In this document: positions 1 through 9,250 of the stretch, piece by piece | Layout of the letters: each line of letters opens with the position of its first letter | How positions within the stretch are numbered: position 1 is the stretch's first letter | Source: Nitrosospira multiformis | GTDB taxonomy: Bacteria > Pseudomonadota > Gammaproteobacteria > Burkholderiales > Nitrosomonadaceae | Length of the DNA: 64,000 nucleotides | Reading direction: 5' to 3' | Assembly (NCBI GenBank): GCA_017306155.1 | Contig: JAFKJB010000012.1 | Span: 1 to 64,000 of the forward strand | The notes under the pieces: generated by a model | What the model was told of the DNA's origin: nothing | Seen by the model: only the letters and a program-made list of their open reading frames with translations | Databases searched by the model: none | Position numbers and translations under genes: made by a program

Positions 1-34
1 AACAACATCATTACGGAGTAAAGGAGAGAAGCAG

Positions 35-1756
35 ATGTTAATGAAGCCTTGGCTGAGGCTGGTTACGCTTGCGTGTGGAGTGCTGTTTGCGGGCGCCACG
101 TGGGCCAACTTTCCCAGCGTTCCCAAAGAGACGTATAAGGCGCTGAAGCTGGAGCAGTCGGCTTCGCCGAAGGAGCTGCATTCGGCGCTGGTGAAGCGTT
201 ACAAGGATCCTGCGCAGGGAGCGGGACGTGGCACGCTGGCGAAGTACTGGGAGCCGATCCCGATGAGCATGTACTTTGACCCTGCCTCGTACTACAAGCC
301 GCCCACCTCGATGAAGGAAGTTGCGGCGCGGGAGGAATGCGTCAAATGCCACACGGACGAATCGCCGGTATGGGTGAGTGCGTGGAAGAGGAGCACGCAC
401 GCGAACCTGGACAAGATCCGGAACCTGAAGCCTGAAGACCCGACGTACTACAAGAAGGCGAAGCTTGAAGACGTGGAGAAGAATCTTCGCTCGATGGGCA
501 AGCTTGGGGACAAAGACAAGCTCAAGGAAGTAGGGTGCATTGACTGCCACGTTGACATTGGCAAGAAGGACAAGGCAGACCACATGAAGGATTTGCGGAT
601 GCCGACGGCGGACGTTTGCGGCACCTGCCACCTTCAGGAATTTGCCGAACGCGAATCGGAGCGTGACACTTTGGTATGGCCGAACAAGCAATGGCCGCAG
701 GGACGGCCCTCGCACGCACTGGACTGGAAGGCGAATGTGGAAGTAGCGGTATTTGCCTCGATGCCGCAGCGGGAGATTGCCGAAGGCTGCAGCATGTGCC
801 ACACCAACCAGAACAAATGCGACTCCTGCCACACGCGGCACGAATTTTCTGCTGCCGAATCGCGTCATCCTGAAGCGTGCGCCACCTGCCACAGTGGAGT
901 AGACCACAACAACTGGGAAGCCTACTCCATGAGCAAGCACGGCAAGACGGTAGCGATCATGGGCGACAAGTGGAACTGGAACGCGCCCCTGAAGGACGCC
1001 TACACCAAGGGTGGTCAGACAGCGCCCACCTGTGCCGGGTGCCACTTCGAATATGAAGGCAAGTACAGCCACAACGTGGTGAGGAAGATACGCTGGGCCA
1101 ACTACCCTGCGGTTCCGGGGATAGCCGAGAACATCAACAGCGAATGGTCGGAAGGGCGGCTGGACTCCTGGGTCAAGACCTGCACGCAATGCCACTCCGA
1201 GCGTTTTGCCCGCTCCTACCTTGAATTCATGGACAAGGGCACGCTGCACGGCATCGCCAAGTACAAGGAAGCGCACGCGGTGGCCGAGAAGCTCTACAAG
1301 GAAGGCCTGCTGACGGGCCAGAAGACCAACCGTCCGACCCCGCTGCCGCCTGACAAGGAAATGTTCGCAGGCTTCACCCAGCTCTACTGGAGCAAGGACA
1401 ACAACCCTGCTGCAATCGAGCTCAAGGTACTGGAAATGGGAGAGAACAACCTTCCCAAGCTGCACGTAGGGCTGGCGCACGTCAACCCGGGCGGCTGGAC
1501 CTATACCGAAGGCTGGGGCCCGATGAACCGCGACTACGTCGAAGTCATGGACGAGAACACCAAGATCCGTGAGATGGCGGCGTTGCAGGCGAAAGTAGCC
1601 AAGCTCGATGCCAAGCGCAAGACAAGCCTGTTCGACCTTGACAGCAGCGAGAAGCTCTCGCTTGGCGGTCTGGGTGGCGGCATGCTGCTGGCCGGCACGC
1701 TTGCCCTGGCAGGCTGGCGCCGGCGTGAGAAGAACGAGGGCGTCCGCAAGGACTGA
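35..1756 (+). CDS. haoA: Hydroxylamine oxidoreductase (octaheme HAO)
   Basis: Periplasmic enzyme that oxidizes hydroxylamine in ammonia oxidizers and passes electrons to cytochrome c554. The 573-residue product starts with a signal peptide ending near ATWA. It has eight CXXCH heme sites (CVKCH, CIDCH, CGTCH, CSMCH, CDSCH, CATCH, CAGCH, CTQCH) between about residues 102 and 387. The segment [13 protein letters not shown] contains Tyr490, which by position matches the tyrosine that cross-links the P460 heme in the Nitrosomonas enzyme. A glycine-rich hydrophobic helix and a basic tail (about residues 541-573) look like a C-terminal membrane anchor. A purine-rich ribosome site, aaaggagag, precedes the ATG; a second ATG two codons on is possible. 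haoB follows 9 bases after the stop. Confidence 0.97.
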   Translation: MLMKPWLRLVTLACGVLFAGATWANFPSVPKETYKALKLEQSASPKELHSALVKRYKDPAQGAGRGTLAKYWEPIPMSMYFDPASYYKPPTSMKEVAAREECVKCHTDESPVWVSAWKRSTHANLDKIRNLKPEDPTYYKKAKLEDVEKNLRSMGKLGDKDKLKEVGCIDCHVDIGKKDKADHMKDLRMPTADVCGTCHLQEFAERESERDTLVWPNKQWPQGRPSHALDWKANVEVAVFASMPQREIAEGCSMCHTNQNKCDSCHTRHEFSAAESRHPEACATCHSGVDHNNWEAYSMSKHGKTVAIMGDKWNWNAPLKDAYTKGGQTAPTCAGCHFEYEGKYSHNVVRKIRWANYPAVPGIAENINSEWSEGRLDSWVKTCTQCHSERFARSYLEFMDKGTLHGIAKYKEAHAVAEKLYKEGLLTGQKTNRPTPLPPDKEMFAGFTQLYWSKDNNPAAIELKVLEMGENNLPKLHVGLAHVNPGGWTYTEGWGPMNRDYVEVMDENTKIREMAALQAKVAKLDAKRKTSLFDLDSSEKLSLGGLGGGMLLAGTLALAGWRRREKNEGVRKD

Positions 1757-1765
1757 TATCCTGTT

Positions 1766-2857
1766 TTGACCGCAAGTACCTCTAGCCGCGCCATACTGGC
1801 GCGGCCTGGCTCCAAACTCCTCCCCTCACTGGGCATTCTCCTGGTGGCGGGAGGAATTCTTTTGCTCCTGTGGTTTGCCTGGGCGTGGTTCAACCCCGGG
1901 CCTGCCCCCTACCGCTACCAGCTGGCGGAAGAAGGCAGCGCAGACAAATTCCCGCAGCTTGGACTGGGCAAGTGGCCGGATCTCTCCATTGCCCGGTATG
2001 AAGTTTTTGCCGAAGACATTCCCCAGCCGCTGGCGGTGCTGCATGCTGCAAGGCAGGGCAATGACGCCCTGGTGAGGCTCGACTGGGAAAACCGCACGAG
2101 TGAGCTGCTGCTCACCACCGATCTCAAACTCGATGAACTGGCCACTTTGGCTACCGCCATTGACAAGTACGCAGGCAAGGATGCGCTGGTGCTGGGCTGG
2201 TGGGACACCTCGCGCCAGCTGAAGCTTCTCTCGAAGCGCGACACCCTGTTTGGCGGACAGTTCTCCGAGTACCTCGTCATACCCGCACCGTGGCAGAAGC
2301 AGGCTGACGCCATCCGCAAATACGAAGACGCCTTCTGGGGCGGCAAGGCAGGCGGGGAAGAAGAGCGGGTATTCGAGCGCTTTGCCGATGCCCTGATGGC
2401 CGAACCCGAGGCGGGTGCTGCCATCCTGCGCGAACTGGCAGGCGATCGCGAAGCCTATGTCGCCATTCATGTCACCGACCTGTACAAGCTTGGCATCATG
2501 CGCGCGGGCCGGTTCGACGTTGCCTATCGCAACTTCCCGATGGAAGGCAACATGCATGGCATGGTCGACTATCTCAAGAGATGGGTACTGGACAACGGCT
2601 ACAAGACCTACACCCTGCAATCCCTGTCCGACAGGCTGGTGCGCGGCTACTTTCTCAAGGATGACAAAAGCGACCGGACGCTGATTGCGCAGATGCTGCC
2701 CTTCACCGAATCGATGCCGCTTGACCTGACCGCGGTGCAGCTCATCTACCAGACCGGGGGCTACTGGGTGTATAAAATACCGGGCGGCAAGGAACCTGCC
2801 TCTGCCGGCGCCCCCCCGGAGGATGCTGCCTCTTCCCCGGCGCCCGCCCTGCCTTAA
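1766..2857 (+). CDS. haoB: HaoB, conserved protein of the hydroxylamine oxidation cluster
   Basis: The second gene of the hao cluster in ammonia-oxidizing betaproteobacteria; its biochemical role is not established. The 363-residue product has one strong hydrophobic segment near the N-terminus (LLPSLGILLVAGGILLLLW, about residues 19-37). The rest is soluble, so it is probably anchored to the membrane with its bulk in the periplasm (inference). There is no CXXCH motif. The C-terminus is rich in Ala and Pro. The frame opens with TTG 9 bases after haoA with no clear ribosome site of its own, which suggests translational coupling to haoA. It is assigned by position and general character, since family motifs are few. 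Confidence 0.85.
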   Translation: MTASTSSRAILARPGSKLLPSLGILLVAGGILLLLWFAWAWFNPGPAPYRYQLAEEGSADKFPQLGLGKWPDLSIARYEVFAEDIPQPLAVLHAARQGNDALVRLDWENRTSELLLTTDLKLDELATLATAIDKYAGKDALVLGWWDTSRQLKLLSKRDTLFGGQFSEYLVIPAPWQKQADAIRKYEDAFWGGKAGGEEERVFERFADALMAEPEAGAAILRELAGDREAYVAIHVTDLYKLGIMRAGRFDVAYRNFPMEGNMHGMVDYLKRWVLDNGYKTYTLQSLSDRLVRGYFLKDDKSDRTLIAQMLPFTESMPLDLTAVQLIYQTGGYWVYKIPGGKEPASAGAPPEDAASSPAPALP

Positions 2858-3801
2858 GCCTCTGAATAAACCGATATCGGCAGCTGTCCGGCAGCCGCAA
2901 GCTGTGACCACCCACTTCAGCCCACAGCCGCATCGGCAGCCACTCATTGCACCATCAAAACATGGCAAGGCAGCCCGGTAAAGTCCGGGCATTCTTCGTT
3001 TACCCGAACTCCAGCAAGACTTCCCTAGGAGGGAGCGGGTCGTTCCGGGTCCTGTCGAAGACCCCTGTACCCCTGACCTCTGTACCTCTGCACCGCGCTG
3101 CGCTACTCCTCTGCGCGATGAACTTCCAGGGCGACCGTGCAGGGGAGCAAGTATTCCATGCGTGATAAACTGCTCTGGAGCGTACACCTCGTGTTTCAGC
3201 CCGGTCGCGGCGCCCCCACCATTACTGGTGCACCGTGCGAAGCGACCGTGCAGGGGAAAAAGAATTTTGGCTGTAGCCAACCACTCCTGCGTGTACACCT
3301 CGTGTTTCAGCCCGGTCGCGGTACTCCTTTACGCGATTAAACTTCCAGGGCGACCGTGCGCGGGAGCAAGGGTTTTCCCTGTAGTCAGTTACTCCTGTGC
3401 GTACACCTGCATTAAGCACGGTCGCAGCGTCCCTTCGCTGCCCGACCCCGCTACGCGGGTCCCCCGTGCCGCGCTCCCGGGACGCCCTGCCCAACCTCGC
3501 TTCGCGGGTCTCCGAACTGCACTCCGGGCGCTACCGGTACCAGTGGTACCAGAAAGAGTGATGGTACTGGTGCTACCCGTCCCTATAAACCGGAGATACA
3601 GTACGGGTACAATAAAAGGTGTGTCCTGAAGTTGCGATCATTGCGCTATCATTACAATGACAGGTAAGACAGACAAAAAAACAGGAACGGGGAACAACAA
3701 AATACGGATCGGTTGTAGTCGCATGAAGCTGGAAGGGATACAGGAATCCAGGGAATAACGGAAACAACGGATATACTTGCCGAAAGAAAAAAGGAGGAAG
3801 G
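2858..3801. other. Long spacer between haoB and cycA
   Basis: A 944-base stretch without a convincing gene. From about 3106 to 3440 it carries three copies of a roughly 110-base repeat, listed separately. Around 3430-3520 follow short GC-rich inverted segments built on cgctacgcggg and cgcttcgcggg, and around 3537-3577 nested GGTACC palindromes. The last 200 bases are AT-richer and may hold the cycA promoter. A weak candidate is TTGCGA at 3632-3637 and TACAAT at 3653-3658, with a short 15-base spacer. Confidence 0.6.
3106..3440. repeat. Three degenerate copies of a ~110-bp tandem repeat
   Basis: The word gcgaccgtgc occurs at 3131, 3242 and 3350, that is 111 and 108 bases apart. The word gtacacct occurs at 3182, 3293 and 3401 with the same spacing. 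A 21-base segment ending in ggtcgcgg is identical at 3190-3210 and 3301-3321. Each unit starts with gcgaccgtgc and ends with a full or partial reverse complement (gcacggtcgc at 3416-3425), so each could fold into a long hairpin. Two units also share tactcct and acttccaggg upstream. Confidence 0.85.
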
Positions 3802-4509
3802 ATGAACCATCGCATGACACTCGCCCTGGCCGCGGCAGCGCTGTTTGCGGTCATGGCAGGCAGCGCGTCTGCCCAATCGTTTGAAGGCCGCAAGAAATGC
3901 AGTTCCTGTCACAAGAGCCAGGCCGAATCCTGGGGCAGCACGGCGCACGCCAAGGCCATGGATTCGCTAAAGCCCAACAACAAGGCCGAAGCCAAGAAGA
4001 AGGCCAAGCTCGATCCTGCCAAGGACTACACCAAGGACAAGGACTGTGTCGGCTGTCATGTGGATGGCTGGGGCAAGGAAGGCGGCTACACGATTGACGA
4101 CCCGAGCAAGTTCCTGACCGGAGTAGGCTGCGAATCCTGCCATGGACCCGGCTCCAAGTATCGCGGCATCCACCGCAAGGCCGGCGCCGCTTTCGAGAAA
4201 TCGAAGAAGACCGCCTCCCGCCAGGTGCTGGCCGATGCGGAGCAGGACTTCAGCTTCGAGGAAAGCTGCAATGCCTGCCACATGAACTACAAGGGCAGCC
4301 CGTGGAAGGGTGCCAAGGAACCCTACACCCCCTTCACCCCGGAAGTGGACAAGAAATACACCTTCGACTTTGACAAGTACGTCAAGGACACCAAGGCCAT
4401 GCACGAGCACTACAAGCTCGACGGGGTCTTCACGGGGGATCCGAAGTTCAAGTACCACGATGAATTCCAGAAGAGCGCCAAGGTAGGCGAGAAAGGTTCG
4501 GACGACTGA
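3802..4509 (+). CDS. cycA: Tetraheme cytochrome c554
   Basis: Periplasmic electron acceptor of hydroxylamine oxidoreductase. The 235-residue product has a signal peptide cut near GSASA-QS and four CXXCH sites (CSSCH, CVGCH, CESCH, CNACH), the number expected for c554. It is Lys- and Asp-rich with a highly charged surface, as is usual for this protein. A strong ribosome site, aaggaggaagg, sits just before ATG 3802. It is followed after one base by the cycB frame, so the two are co-transcribed. Unlike compact hao clusters, nearly 1 kb separates it from haoB, so it may have its own promoter. Confidence 0.96.
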   Translation: MNHRMTLALAAAALFAVMAGSASAQSFEGRKKCSSCHKSQAESWGSTAHAKAMDSLKPNNKAEAKKKAKLDPAKDYTKDKDCVGCHVDGWGKEGGYTIDDPSKFLTGVGCESCHGPGSKYRGIHRKAGAAFEKSKKTASRQVLADAEQDFSFEESCNACHMNYKGSPWKGAKEPYTPFTPEVDKKYTFDFDKYVKDTKAMHEHYKLDGVFTGDPKFKYHDEFQKSAKVGEKGSDD

Positions 4510-4510
4510 C

Positions 4511-5078
4511 ATGGCGATGAAGACAGGCAGCGCCCTTCTGACGGGCGCACTCTTGGGAGTGGTGATGGTGGCGGTGGTACTGGGCGGCGAAGCGGCCGTC
4601 TCCACCACCGAATTCTGCACCAGCTGCCACTCCATGACTTATCCTGCCGAGGAGTTGAAGGATTCCTCGCACTATGGCGCCCTGGGCGCCAACCCTGGCT
4701 GCAAGGACTGCCACATCCCGCAGGGATTGCAGAACTTCCACCTGGCGGTGGCGACCCACGTGGTGGATGGGGCGCGCGAACTCTATCTTGAGGCGGTCAA
4801 CGACTACTCCACGCTGGAGAAATTCAACGAGCGCCGATTGATCATGGCGCACGATGCGCGCATGAATCTCAAGAAGTGGGACAGCGTCACCTGCCGTACC
4901 TGCCACAGGAATCCGCAGCCTCCTGGAGCGGATGCCAAGGCCGCGCACAAGAAACCAGAACCTCGTGCACAAGGAGGTTGCAGAAACCGACCTGAACGAG
5001 AGCATCAAGCAGGGCAAAATGGTGCTCAAGCCTGAAAAGAAGGATGACGAGGACGAAGAAGAGGAAGAGGAGGAGTAG
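4511..5078 (+). pseudogene. cycB: Cytochrome cM552 gene with internal deletion and frameshift
   Basis: A NapC/NirT-family membrane tetraheme cytochrome that normally passes electrons from c554 to quinone. The N-terminal anchor helix (about residues 7-24) and three heme sites, CTSCH, CKDCH and CRTCH, are intact. After AAHKK (codon ending 4954) the frame changes. The family-like C-terminus beginning QNLVHKEV and ending in a run of acidic residues is still encoded, but in another frame (4956 to TAG 5076-5078). The segment between, which should hold the fourth CXXCH, is missing. As read, translation ends at 5035 with 174 residues, an unrelated tail and only three hemes. The intact family member is about 230-240 residues (from memory). 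It is likely non-functional or altered; another genomic copy may serve. Confidence 0.85.
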
Positions 5079-5168
5079 CCGGATGCCGGCAGAGAACGTT
5101 GCAGTGCAGTGCGTTCCTTTGCTGCTGTAATTTGCAGATCCGGTTTATACTTTCTCGTTACCTCTGGT

Positions 5169-5205
5169 GTTTTCGCTGGGTTAGCAAGCCGAATCCAGCG
5201 AAAAC
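5169..5205. repeat. Perfect 11-bp inverted repeat downstream of cycB
   Basis: gttttcgctgg at 5169-5179 is matched exactly by ccagcgaaaac at 5195-5205, with a 15-base loop. There is no T run behind it on the + strand. It could end or stabilise the hao transcript, or be an operator; the sequence does not decide. Confidence 0.7.
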
Positions 5206-5411
5206 ATCCTGCTGTCTGCCATGCTTCACGCTTATCAGTTCAGTCTGGATTTCCTGATCGAGAATTCGAAATTTCCGTCTTTACGGATTATTCTCAGGAC
5301 ACTACACTCATATTGTATGTAACGGCACCCGGATTTACCCTTCGATAGCCTATCACTGAACGATCTTCTGGCTTCGCCGTACGGAGAGGGAGATTCCTTT
5401 TGTGTGAAGGA

Positions 5412-5445
5412 TTGTCACGAAACTGTAACATTTCCATCATACTAT
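5412..5445 (+). promoter_or_regulatory. PHO box and -10 element for pstCAB
   Basis: Two 7-base direct half-sites, TTGTCAC (5412-5418) and CTGTAAC (5423-5429), lie 11 bases apart and match the PhoB-binding PHO box pattern. TACTAT at 5440-5445 sits 10 bases further on, where the -10 of a PhoB-activated promoter belongs. It implies transcription start near 5452 and induction by phosphate limitation. Confidence 0.8.
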
Positions 5446-5486
5446 TTAGGCCCTTCCAATGGTTTTACTTCAAGGTGCAATTCCCG

Positions 5487-6419
5487 GTGACAGTGCGCCG
5501 CTCCGATAATACTTCCGAGTCTAGTACACTTGGATATAACTATCGCCGTCATCTGAGTGAGCGTTTTATTGAGGCCTTGCTTTTTTTGATGGCATTCGTT
5601 TCGGTCGCCATTACCCTTGCGATCGTCGTGATGCTGGTCACCGAATCCCTTTCATTTTTCGAGCATGTATCTCTCTGGGAATTTCTTACCGACACGCAGT
5701 GGACACCCCTTTTCGATAATGCGCATTACGGTATACTTCCACTCGTTTCCGGTACCGTAGTAAGCTCTGCGGTGGCCTTGCTCGTTGCAATCCCGATGGG
5801 CACCATCACTGCCATTTATTTATCCGAGTTCGCGCCTTTTACCGTCCGTGAGGTGGCTAAGCCCTTTCTCGAACTGCTGGGGGGTGTGCCAACAGTCGTA
5901 TACGGTTACTTTGCATTGCTGTTTGTTACACCTCTATTGCAGAAAATTTTTCCGGAGTTGCCCGGTTTCAGTCTTCTTTCAGCAGGGCTGGTGATGGGTA
6001 TCATGATCATTCCCTATGTAAGCTCCATGGCGGAAGATGCGATGCGCGCAGTACCCATGCATCTGCGGGAAGGCTCTTATGCAATGGGTGCGACCCGGTT
6101 CCAGACGGCTGTTCGCGTGGTAATGCCAGGAGCATTCTCCGGCATTGCCGCGGCTTATATCCTGGGTATTTCCCGGGCAGTGGGGGAAACGATGGTGGTT
6201 GCGATAGCAGCAGGAATGCAGCCAAACCTCACGTGGAATCCGATGGAACCTGCCGCCACCATTACCGCTTATATCGTTCAGGTAAGTCTGGGTGATCTGC
6301 CGCATGGCAGTATCGGGTACCAGACTATCTTTGCAGCAGGATTGACCCTGCTGCTTATAACGCTGGTATTCAATATTATCGGGCATCTTCTGCGCAAGCG
6401 CTTCCGCGAGGTATATTGA
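5487..6419 (+). CDS. pstC: Phosphate ABC transporter permease PstC
   Basis: One of the two inner-membrane channel subunits of the high-affinity phosphate importer. The product has about six hydrophobic segments and the permease loop MREGSYAMGATRFQTA-like region (LREGSYAMGATRFQ) followed by GISRAVGETM, typical of PstC. An open frame extends back to a TTG at 5400, but that would place the PHO box and -10 inside the gene. GTG 5487, with aaggtg 9 bases upstream, is therefore preferred (310 residues); GTG 5475 or 5493 are alternatives. pstA follows after 110 bases. No pstS precedes it, so the binding protein must be encoded elsewhere. Confidence 0.93.
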   Translation: MTVRRSDNTSESSTLGYNYRRHLSERFIEALLFLMAFVSVAITLAIVVMLVTESLSFFEHVSLWEFLTDTQWTPLFDNAHYGILPLVSGTVVSSAVALLVAIPMGTITAIYLSEFAPFTVREVAKPFLELLGGVPTVVYGYFALLFVTPLLQKIFPELPGFSLLSAGLVMGIMIIPYVSSMAEDAMRAVPMHLREGSYAMGATRFQTAVRVVMPGAFSGIAAAYILGISRAVGETMVVAIAAGMQPNLTWNPMEPAATITAYIVQVSLGDLPHGSIGYQTIFAAGLTLLLITLVFNIIGHLLRKRFREVY

Positions 6420-6529
6420 AGCATATTGAATCTGTTTCCATGACCGGATCGTTTCATTTCGAAAATTCCGCAGGTGATTCCTGTTGAATCAAGCGCCCCG
6501 GTTTCCATTCCCTTTGCTAGAAGGTACCC

Positions 6530-7456
6530 ATGAGTGACGTTCGAAATCTGAGGGAGATCCGCGCTATCATCGCCCGGCACAAGCTGGGGGATCTGATTTT
6601 CCTTGTTACCGGTTTGCTTGTGCTGATGATTGCCGTACTTACGTTCATCGCCTTGTTCTCGCACATGCTCATTGACGGCCTTCCCCGCCTGTCCTGGGAT
6701 TTCTTCACATCCTTCCCCTCCCGGCGTCCAGGGTCGGCAGGCATACTCTCCGCCTGGGTGGGGACCACTCTTGTAATGATCGTGACAGCCGCGGCAGCGG
6801 TGCCTCTGGGGGTTGGAGCAGGTATTTATCTGGAAGAATACGCCTCTAAAAATATCCTTACCGAGATCATCGAGATCAATGTAACCAACCTTGCCGGTGT
6901 GCCATCGATCATCTACGGGCTTCTGGCGCTGAGCCTGTTTGTTCATCAACTTGGATTCGGCCAGAGCATTCTTTCCGCAGGACTTGCGCTGGCTTTGCTG
7001 ATTCTTCCAATCGTTATCGTTGCAACACGGGAGGCAATACGCGCCATTCCGGTCACCATACGTGAAGGTGCCTACGCGCTGGGTGCAACCAAGTGGCAAA
7101 CTGTTTCTGACCATCTTCTGCCTTATTCCGCAGCCGGCATTCTCACCGGCATCATAATCGGCCTTGCGCGTGCAATTGGAGAAACGGCTCCGGTTATCAC
7201 CATCGGTGCCCTGACCTTTATTGCTTTTCTACCGCCATCCCCCTTCAAGGAGGAGTTTCCTTATATTTCCTTTGAATGGCTGATGGCGCCATTTACTGTC
7301 ATGCCTATCCAGATGTTCAACTGGGTATCGCGGCCGGAAGAAGCGTTTCAGGTGAATGCAGCCGCAGCTGGCCTGGTACTGGTGATAATGACTCTCACCA
7401 TGAATGCGCTCGCGATCTATCTCCGCTACCGGATGCGCAAGAACCTCAAATGGTAG
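6530..7456 (+). CDS. pstA: Phosphate ABC transporter permease PstA
   Basis: Second membrane subunit of the phosphate importer, 308 residues. It has an N-terminal helix ([20 protein letters not shown]), several further membrane segments and the PstA-type permease loop [15 protein letters not shown], followed by [13 protein letters not shown]. The ATG at 6530 follows agaaggtaccc. Its stop overlaps the pstB start (ATGGTAG), so the two are coupled. Confidence 0.95.
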   Translation: MSDVRNLREIRAIIARHKLGDLIFLVTGLLVLMIAVLTFIALFSHMLIDGLPRLSWDFFTSFPSRRPGSAGILSAWVGTTLVMIVTAAAAVPLGVGAGIYLEEYASKNILTEIIEINVTNLAGVPSIIYGLLALSLFVHQLGFGQSILSAGLALALLILPIVIVATREAIRAIPVTIREGAYALGATKWQTVSDHLLPYSAAGILTGIIIGLARAIGETAPVITIGALTFIAFLPPSPFKEEFPYISFEWLMAPFTVMPIQMFNWVSRPEEAFQVNAAAAGLVLVIMTLTMNALAIYLRYRMRKNLKW

Positions 7457-8256
7457 AAGATTTTTCGTCCGTGCATTCGGGAGATGTGTCGTCGTCTCAG
7501 TACAAGTCCGAAGTCAGGAACCTGAGTTTCTACTATGGTTCATTTTCGGCACTCAAGAACATCAACATGATGCTGCATGAAAAAAAGGTGACCGCCTTGA
7601 TCGGTCCCTCGGGGTGCGGCAAATCGACGTTCCTGCGCTGCTTCAACCGCATGCATGATCTCTATCCGGGGAATCGCTACATTGGGGAAATTATCCTGCA
7701 CCCGGATAATGTCAACATTCTTTCCCGGAGCGTGGACCCTATTGAAGTACGCATGCGCATCAGCATGGTATTTCAGAAACCCAATCCCTTTCCGAAATCC
7801 ATTTATGAGAATGTCGCTTATGGTTTACGGGTCCGGGGTGTCAGGCGCCGCGCGATACTGGATGAAAAAGTGGAAGACGCGCTCAGGGGCGCCGCCCTGT
7901 GGGATGAAGTGAAGGACCGACTGCATCAGCTTGCCTACAATCTTTCGGGCGGACAGCAACAGCGGTTGTGCATCGCGCGCGCACTTGCAACCGACCCTGA
8001 GATTCTCCTGTTCGATGAACCTACTTCCGCACTTGACCCCATTGCCACAGCCAGCATAGAGGAACTTATAGCCGATTTGAAAGACAAGGTAACGATCCTG
8101 ATCGTCACACATAACATGCAGCAGGCTGCCCGCGTGTCGGATTATACCGCCTACATGTACCTGGGCGAAGTGATCGAGTTTGGAGTGACGGATACGATTT
8201 TCATCAAACCTAAGAACAAACAGACGGAAGATTACATTACCGGGCGCTTCGGATAA
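7450..8256 (+). CDS. pstB: Phosphate ABC transporter ATP-binding protein PstB
   Basis: ATPase subunit driving phosphate import, 268 residues. It shows Walker [10 protein letters not shown], the signature LSGGQQQR and Walker [13 protein letters not shown], plus the PstB-type [22 protein letters not shown] 7450 is chosen because it overlaps the pstA stop and gives the normal family length; the frame stays open further upstream inside pstA, which is not likely to be translated. No phoU follows, so that regulator is either elsewhere or absent. Confidence 0.96.
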   Translation: MVEDFSSVHSGDVSSSQYKSEVRNLSFYYGSFSALKNINMMLHEKKVTALIGPSGCGKSTFLRCFNRMHDLYPGNRYIGEIILHPDNVNILSRSVDPIEVRMRISMVFQKPNPFPKSIYENVAYGLRVRGVRRRAILDEKVEDALRGAALWDEVKDRLHQLAYNLSGGQQQRLCIARALATDPEILLFDEPTSALDPIATASIEELIADLKDKVTILIVTHNMQQAARVSDYTAYMYLGEVIEFGVTDTIFIKPKNKQTEDYITGRFG

Positions 8257-8471
8257 GGAGCGCTTCGCGCCAATTTTTCCCTCTTTCCCCTTTTTCGGCT
8301 GCCAGGAAATTGCTATTCATCCAGCCGTAAGGCTTTGCTGCCTGAAAGATTCTGACTGGCAGGCAATGATGCTTGCCTCATCAGCGGTTCAAAGCTTCGA
8401 CGTACCCCCGATTGACCCGGTACCCATTCGCAGGTAACATTCGCAGCTTTCAAGTTAAAGGTGATTCCTTC

Positions 8472-9233
8472 ATGGCTATACGTTCCAGGCTGGTTGCGGG
8501 TAACTGGAAAATGCACGGCGGAACGCTGCAGAATCGGGATTTGCTGAATGCAGTTCTTGCTGCAACGGCAGACCTGAGCGGAGTCGAGCTGGCGGTATGT
8601 GTACCTTATCCTTATCTGCCCCAAGCGCAATCGATTCTGGAAGGTACGCACGTTTCCTGGGGTGCCCAGAACGTAAGCCAGCACCAAAAAGGCGCCTATA
8701 CCGGTGAAATTTCAGCATCCATGCTGCTGGATTTTGCCTGTCGCTACGTGATTGTCGGCCACTCCGAGCGGCGGGCGCTGTACGGGGAGGATAGCCACAC
8801 TGTAGCACTCAAATTCAAGGCGGCACAAGGCGCCGGCCTGATACCTGTCTTATGTGTGGGTGAAACGCTTGAGCAGCGGGAGGCCGGAATTACGGAGCAG
8901 GTTGTGGCAGAGCAACTGGATGCGGTGGTGAAGTCGGCGGGGATAAATGCCTTGAACAAGGCGGTGCTGGCTTATGAGCCAGTGTGGGCCATTGGCACCG
9001 GCAAGACCGCGAGCCCCGATCAGGCTCAGGAGGTGCATTCGTTTATTCGCGGCAGAATTGCTGCCAGCGCAGCGGAAGTGGCTGAAGGGGTGAAAATTCT
9101 TTATGGCGGCAGTGTCAAAGGGACCAATGCCACTGAACTATTCGCTATGCCCGACATCGATGGTGGATTGATTGGCGGCGCTTCGCTCGTTGCCGAAGAA
9201 TTTATCGCCATTGCCCGGGCTGCGAAAGATTAA
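8472..9233 (+). CDS. tpiA: Triose-phosphate isomerase
   Basis: Interconverts glyceraldehyde-3-phosphate and dihydroxyacetone phosphate in glycolysis, gluconeogenesis and the Calvin cycle. All active-site elements are visible: AGNWKMHG (lysine), IVGHSERR (histidine), YEPVWAIGTGKTAS (glutamate and mobile loop), and the phosphate-binding ILYGGSVK. ATG 8472 has aaggtga 8 bases upstream and gives 253 residues, the usual size; the frame is open for 33 codons further upstream. secG follows closely, a common tpiA-secG order. Confidence 0.97.
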   Translation: MAIRSRLVAGNWKMHGGTLQNRDLLNAVLAATADLSGVELAVCVPYPYLPQAQSILEGTHVSWGAQNVSQHQKGAYTGEISASMLLDFACRYVIVGHSERRALYGEDSHTVALKFKAAQGAGLIPVLCVGETLEQREAGITEQVVAEQLDAVVKSAGINALNKAVLAYEPVWAIGTGKTASPDQAQEVHSFIRGRIAASAAEVAEGVKILYGGSVKGTNATELFAMPDIDGGLIGGASLVAEEFIAIARAAKD

Positions 9234-9250
9234 TTCTTATTGGAGCAATT

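Larger units (their letters stand above)
5079..5486. other. Intergenic region between the hao cluster and pst operon
   Basis: A 408-base stretch with no supported gene. It contains a perfect 11-bp inverted repeat at 5169-5205 and, at its right end, a PHO box and candidate promoter (5412-5445), both listed separately. A 79-codon frame at 5109-5348 has no ribosome site and no recognisable protein character. Confidence 0.6.

Noticed and set aside
38-1480. Long leftward open frame of 480 codons opposite haoA
   Set aside because: It is a shadow of the high-GC haoA codons; its product is a featureless Arg/Val/Leu-rich sequence and haoA is certain.
1826-3298. 490-codon leftward frame opposite haoB and the repeat spacer
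   Set aside because: It lies antisense to haoB, with no ribosome site and no recognisable domain.
3162-3629. 155-codon frame in the haoB-cycA spacer
   Set aside because: It reads through the tandem repeat, and its product repeats YTSCFSPVA because of the DNA repeat, not protein selection.
5109-5348. 79-codon frame upstream of pstC
   Set aside because: No ribosome site and no protein-like pattern; it covers the inverted repeat.
8257-8285. Possible terminator after pstB (gagcgcttcgcgcc then attttt)
   Set aside because: The stem is only about four firm base pairs, too weak to call.
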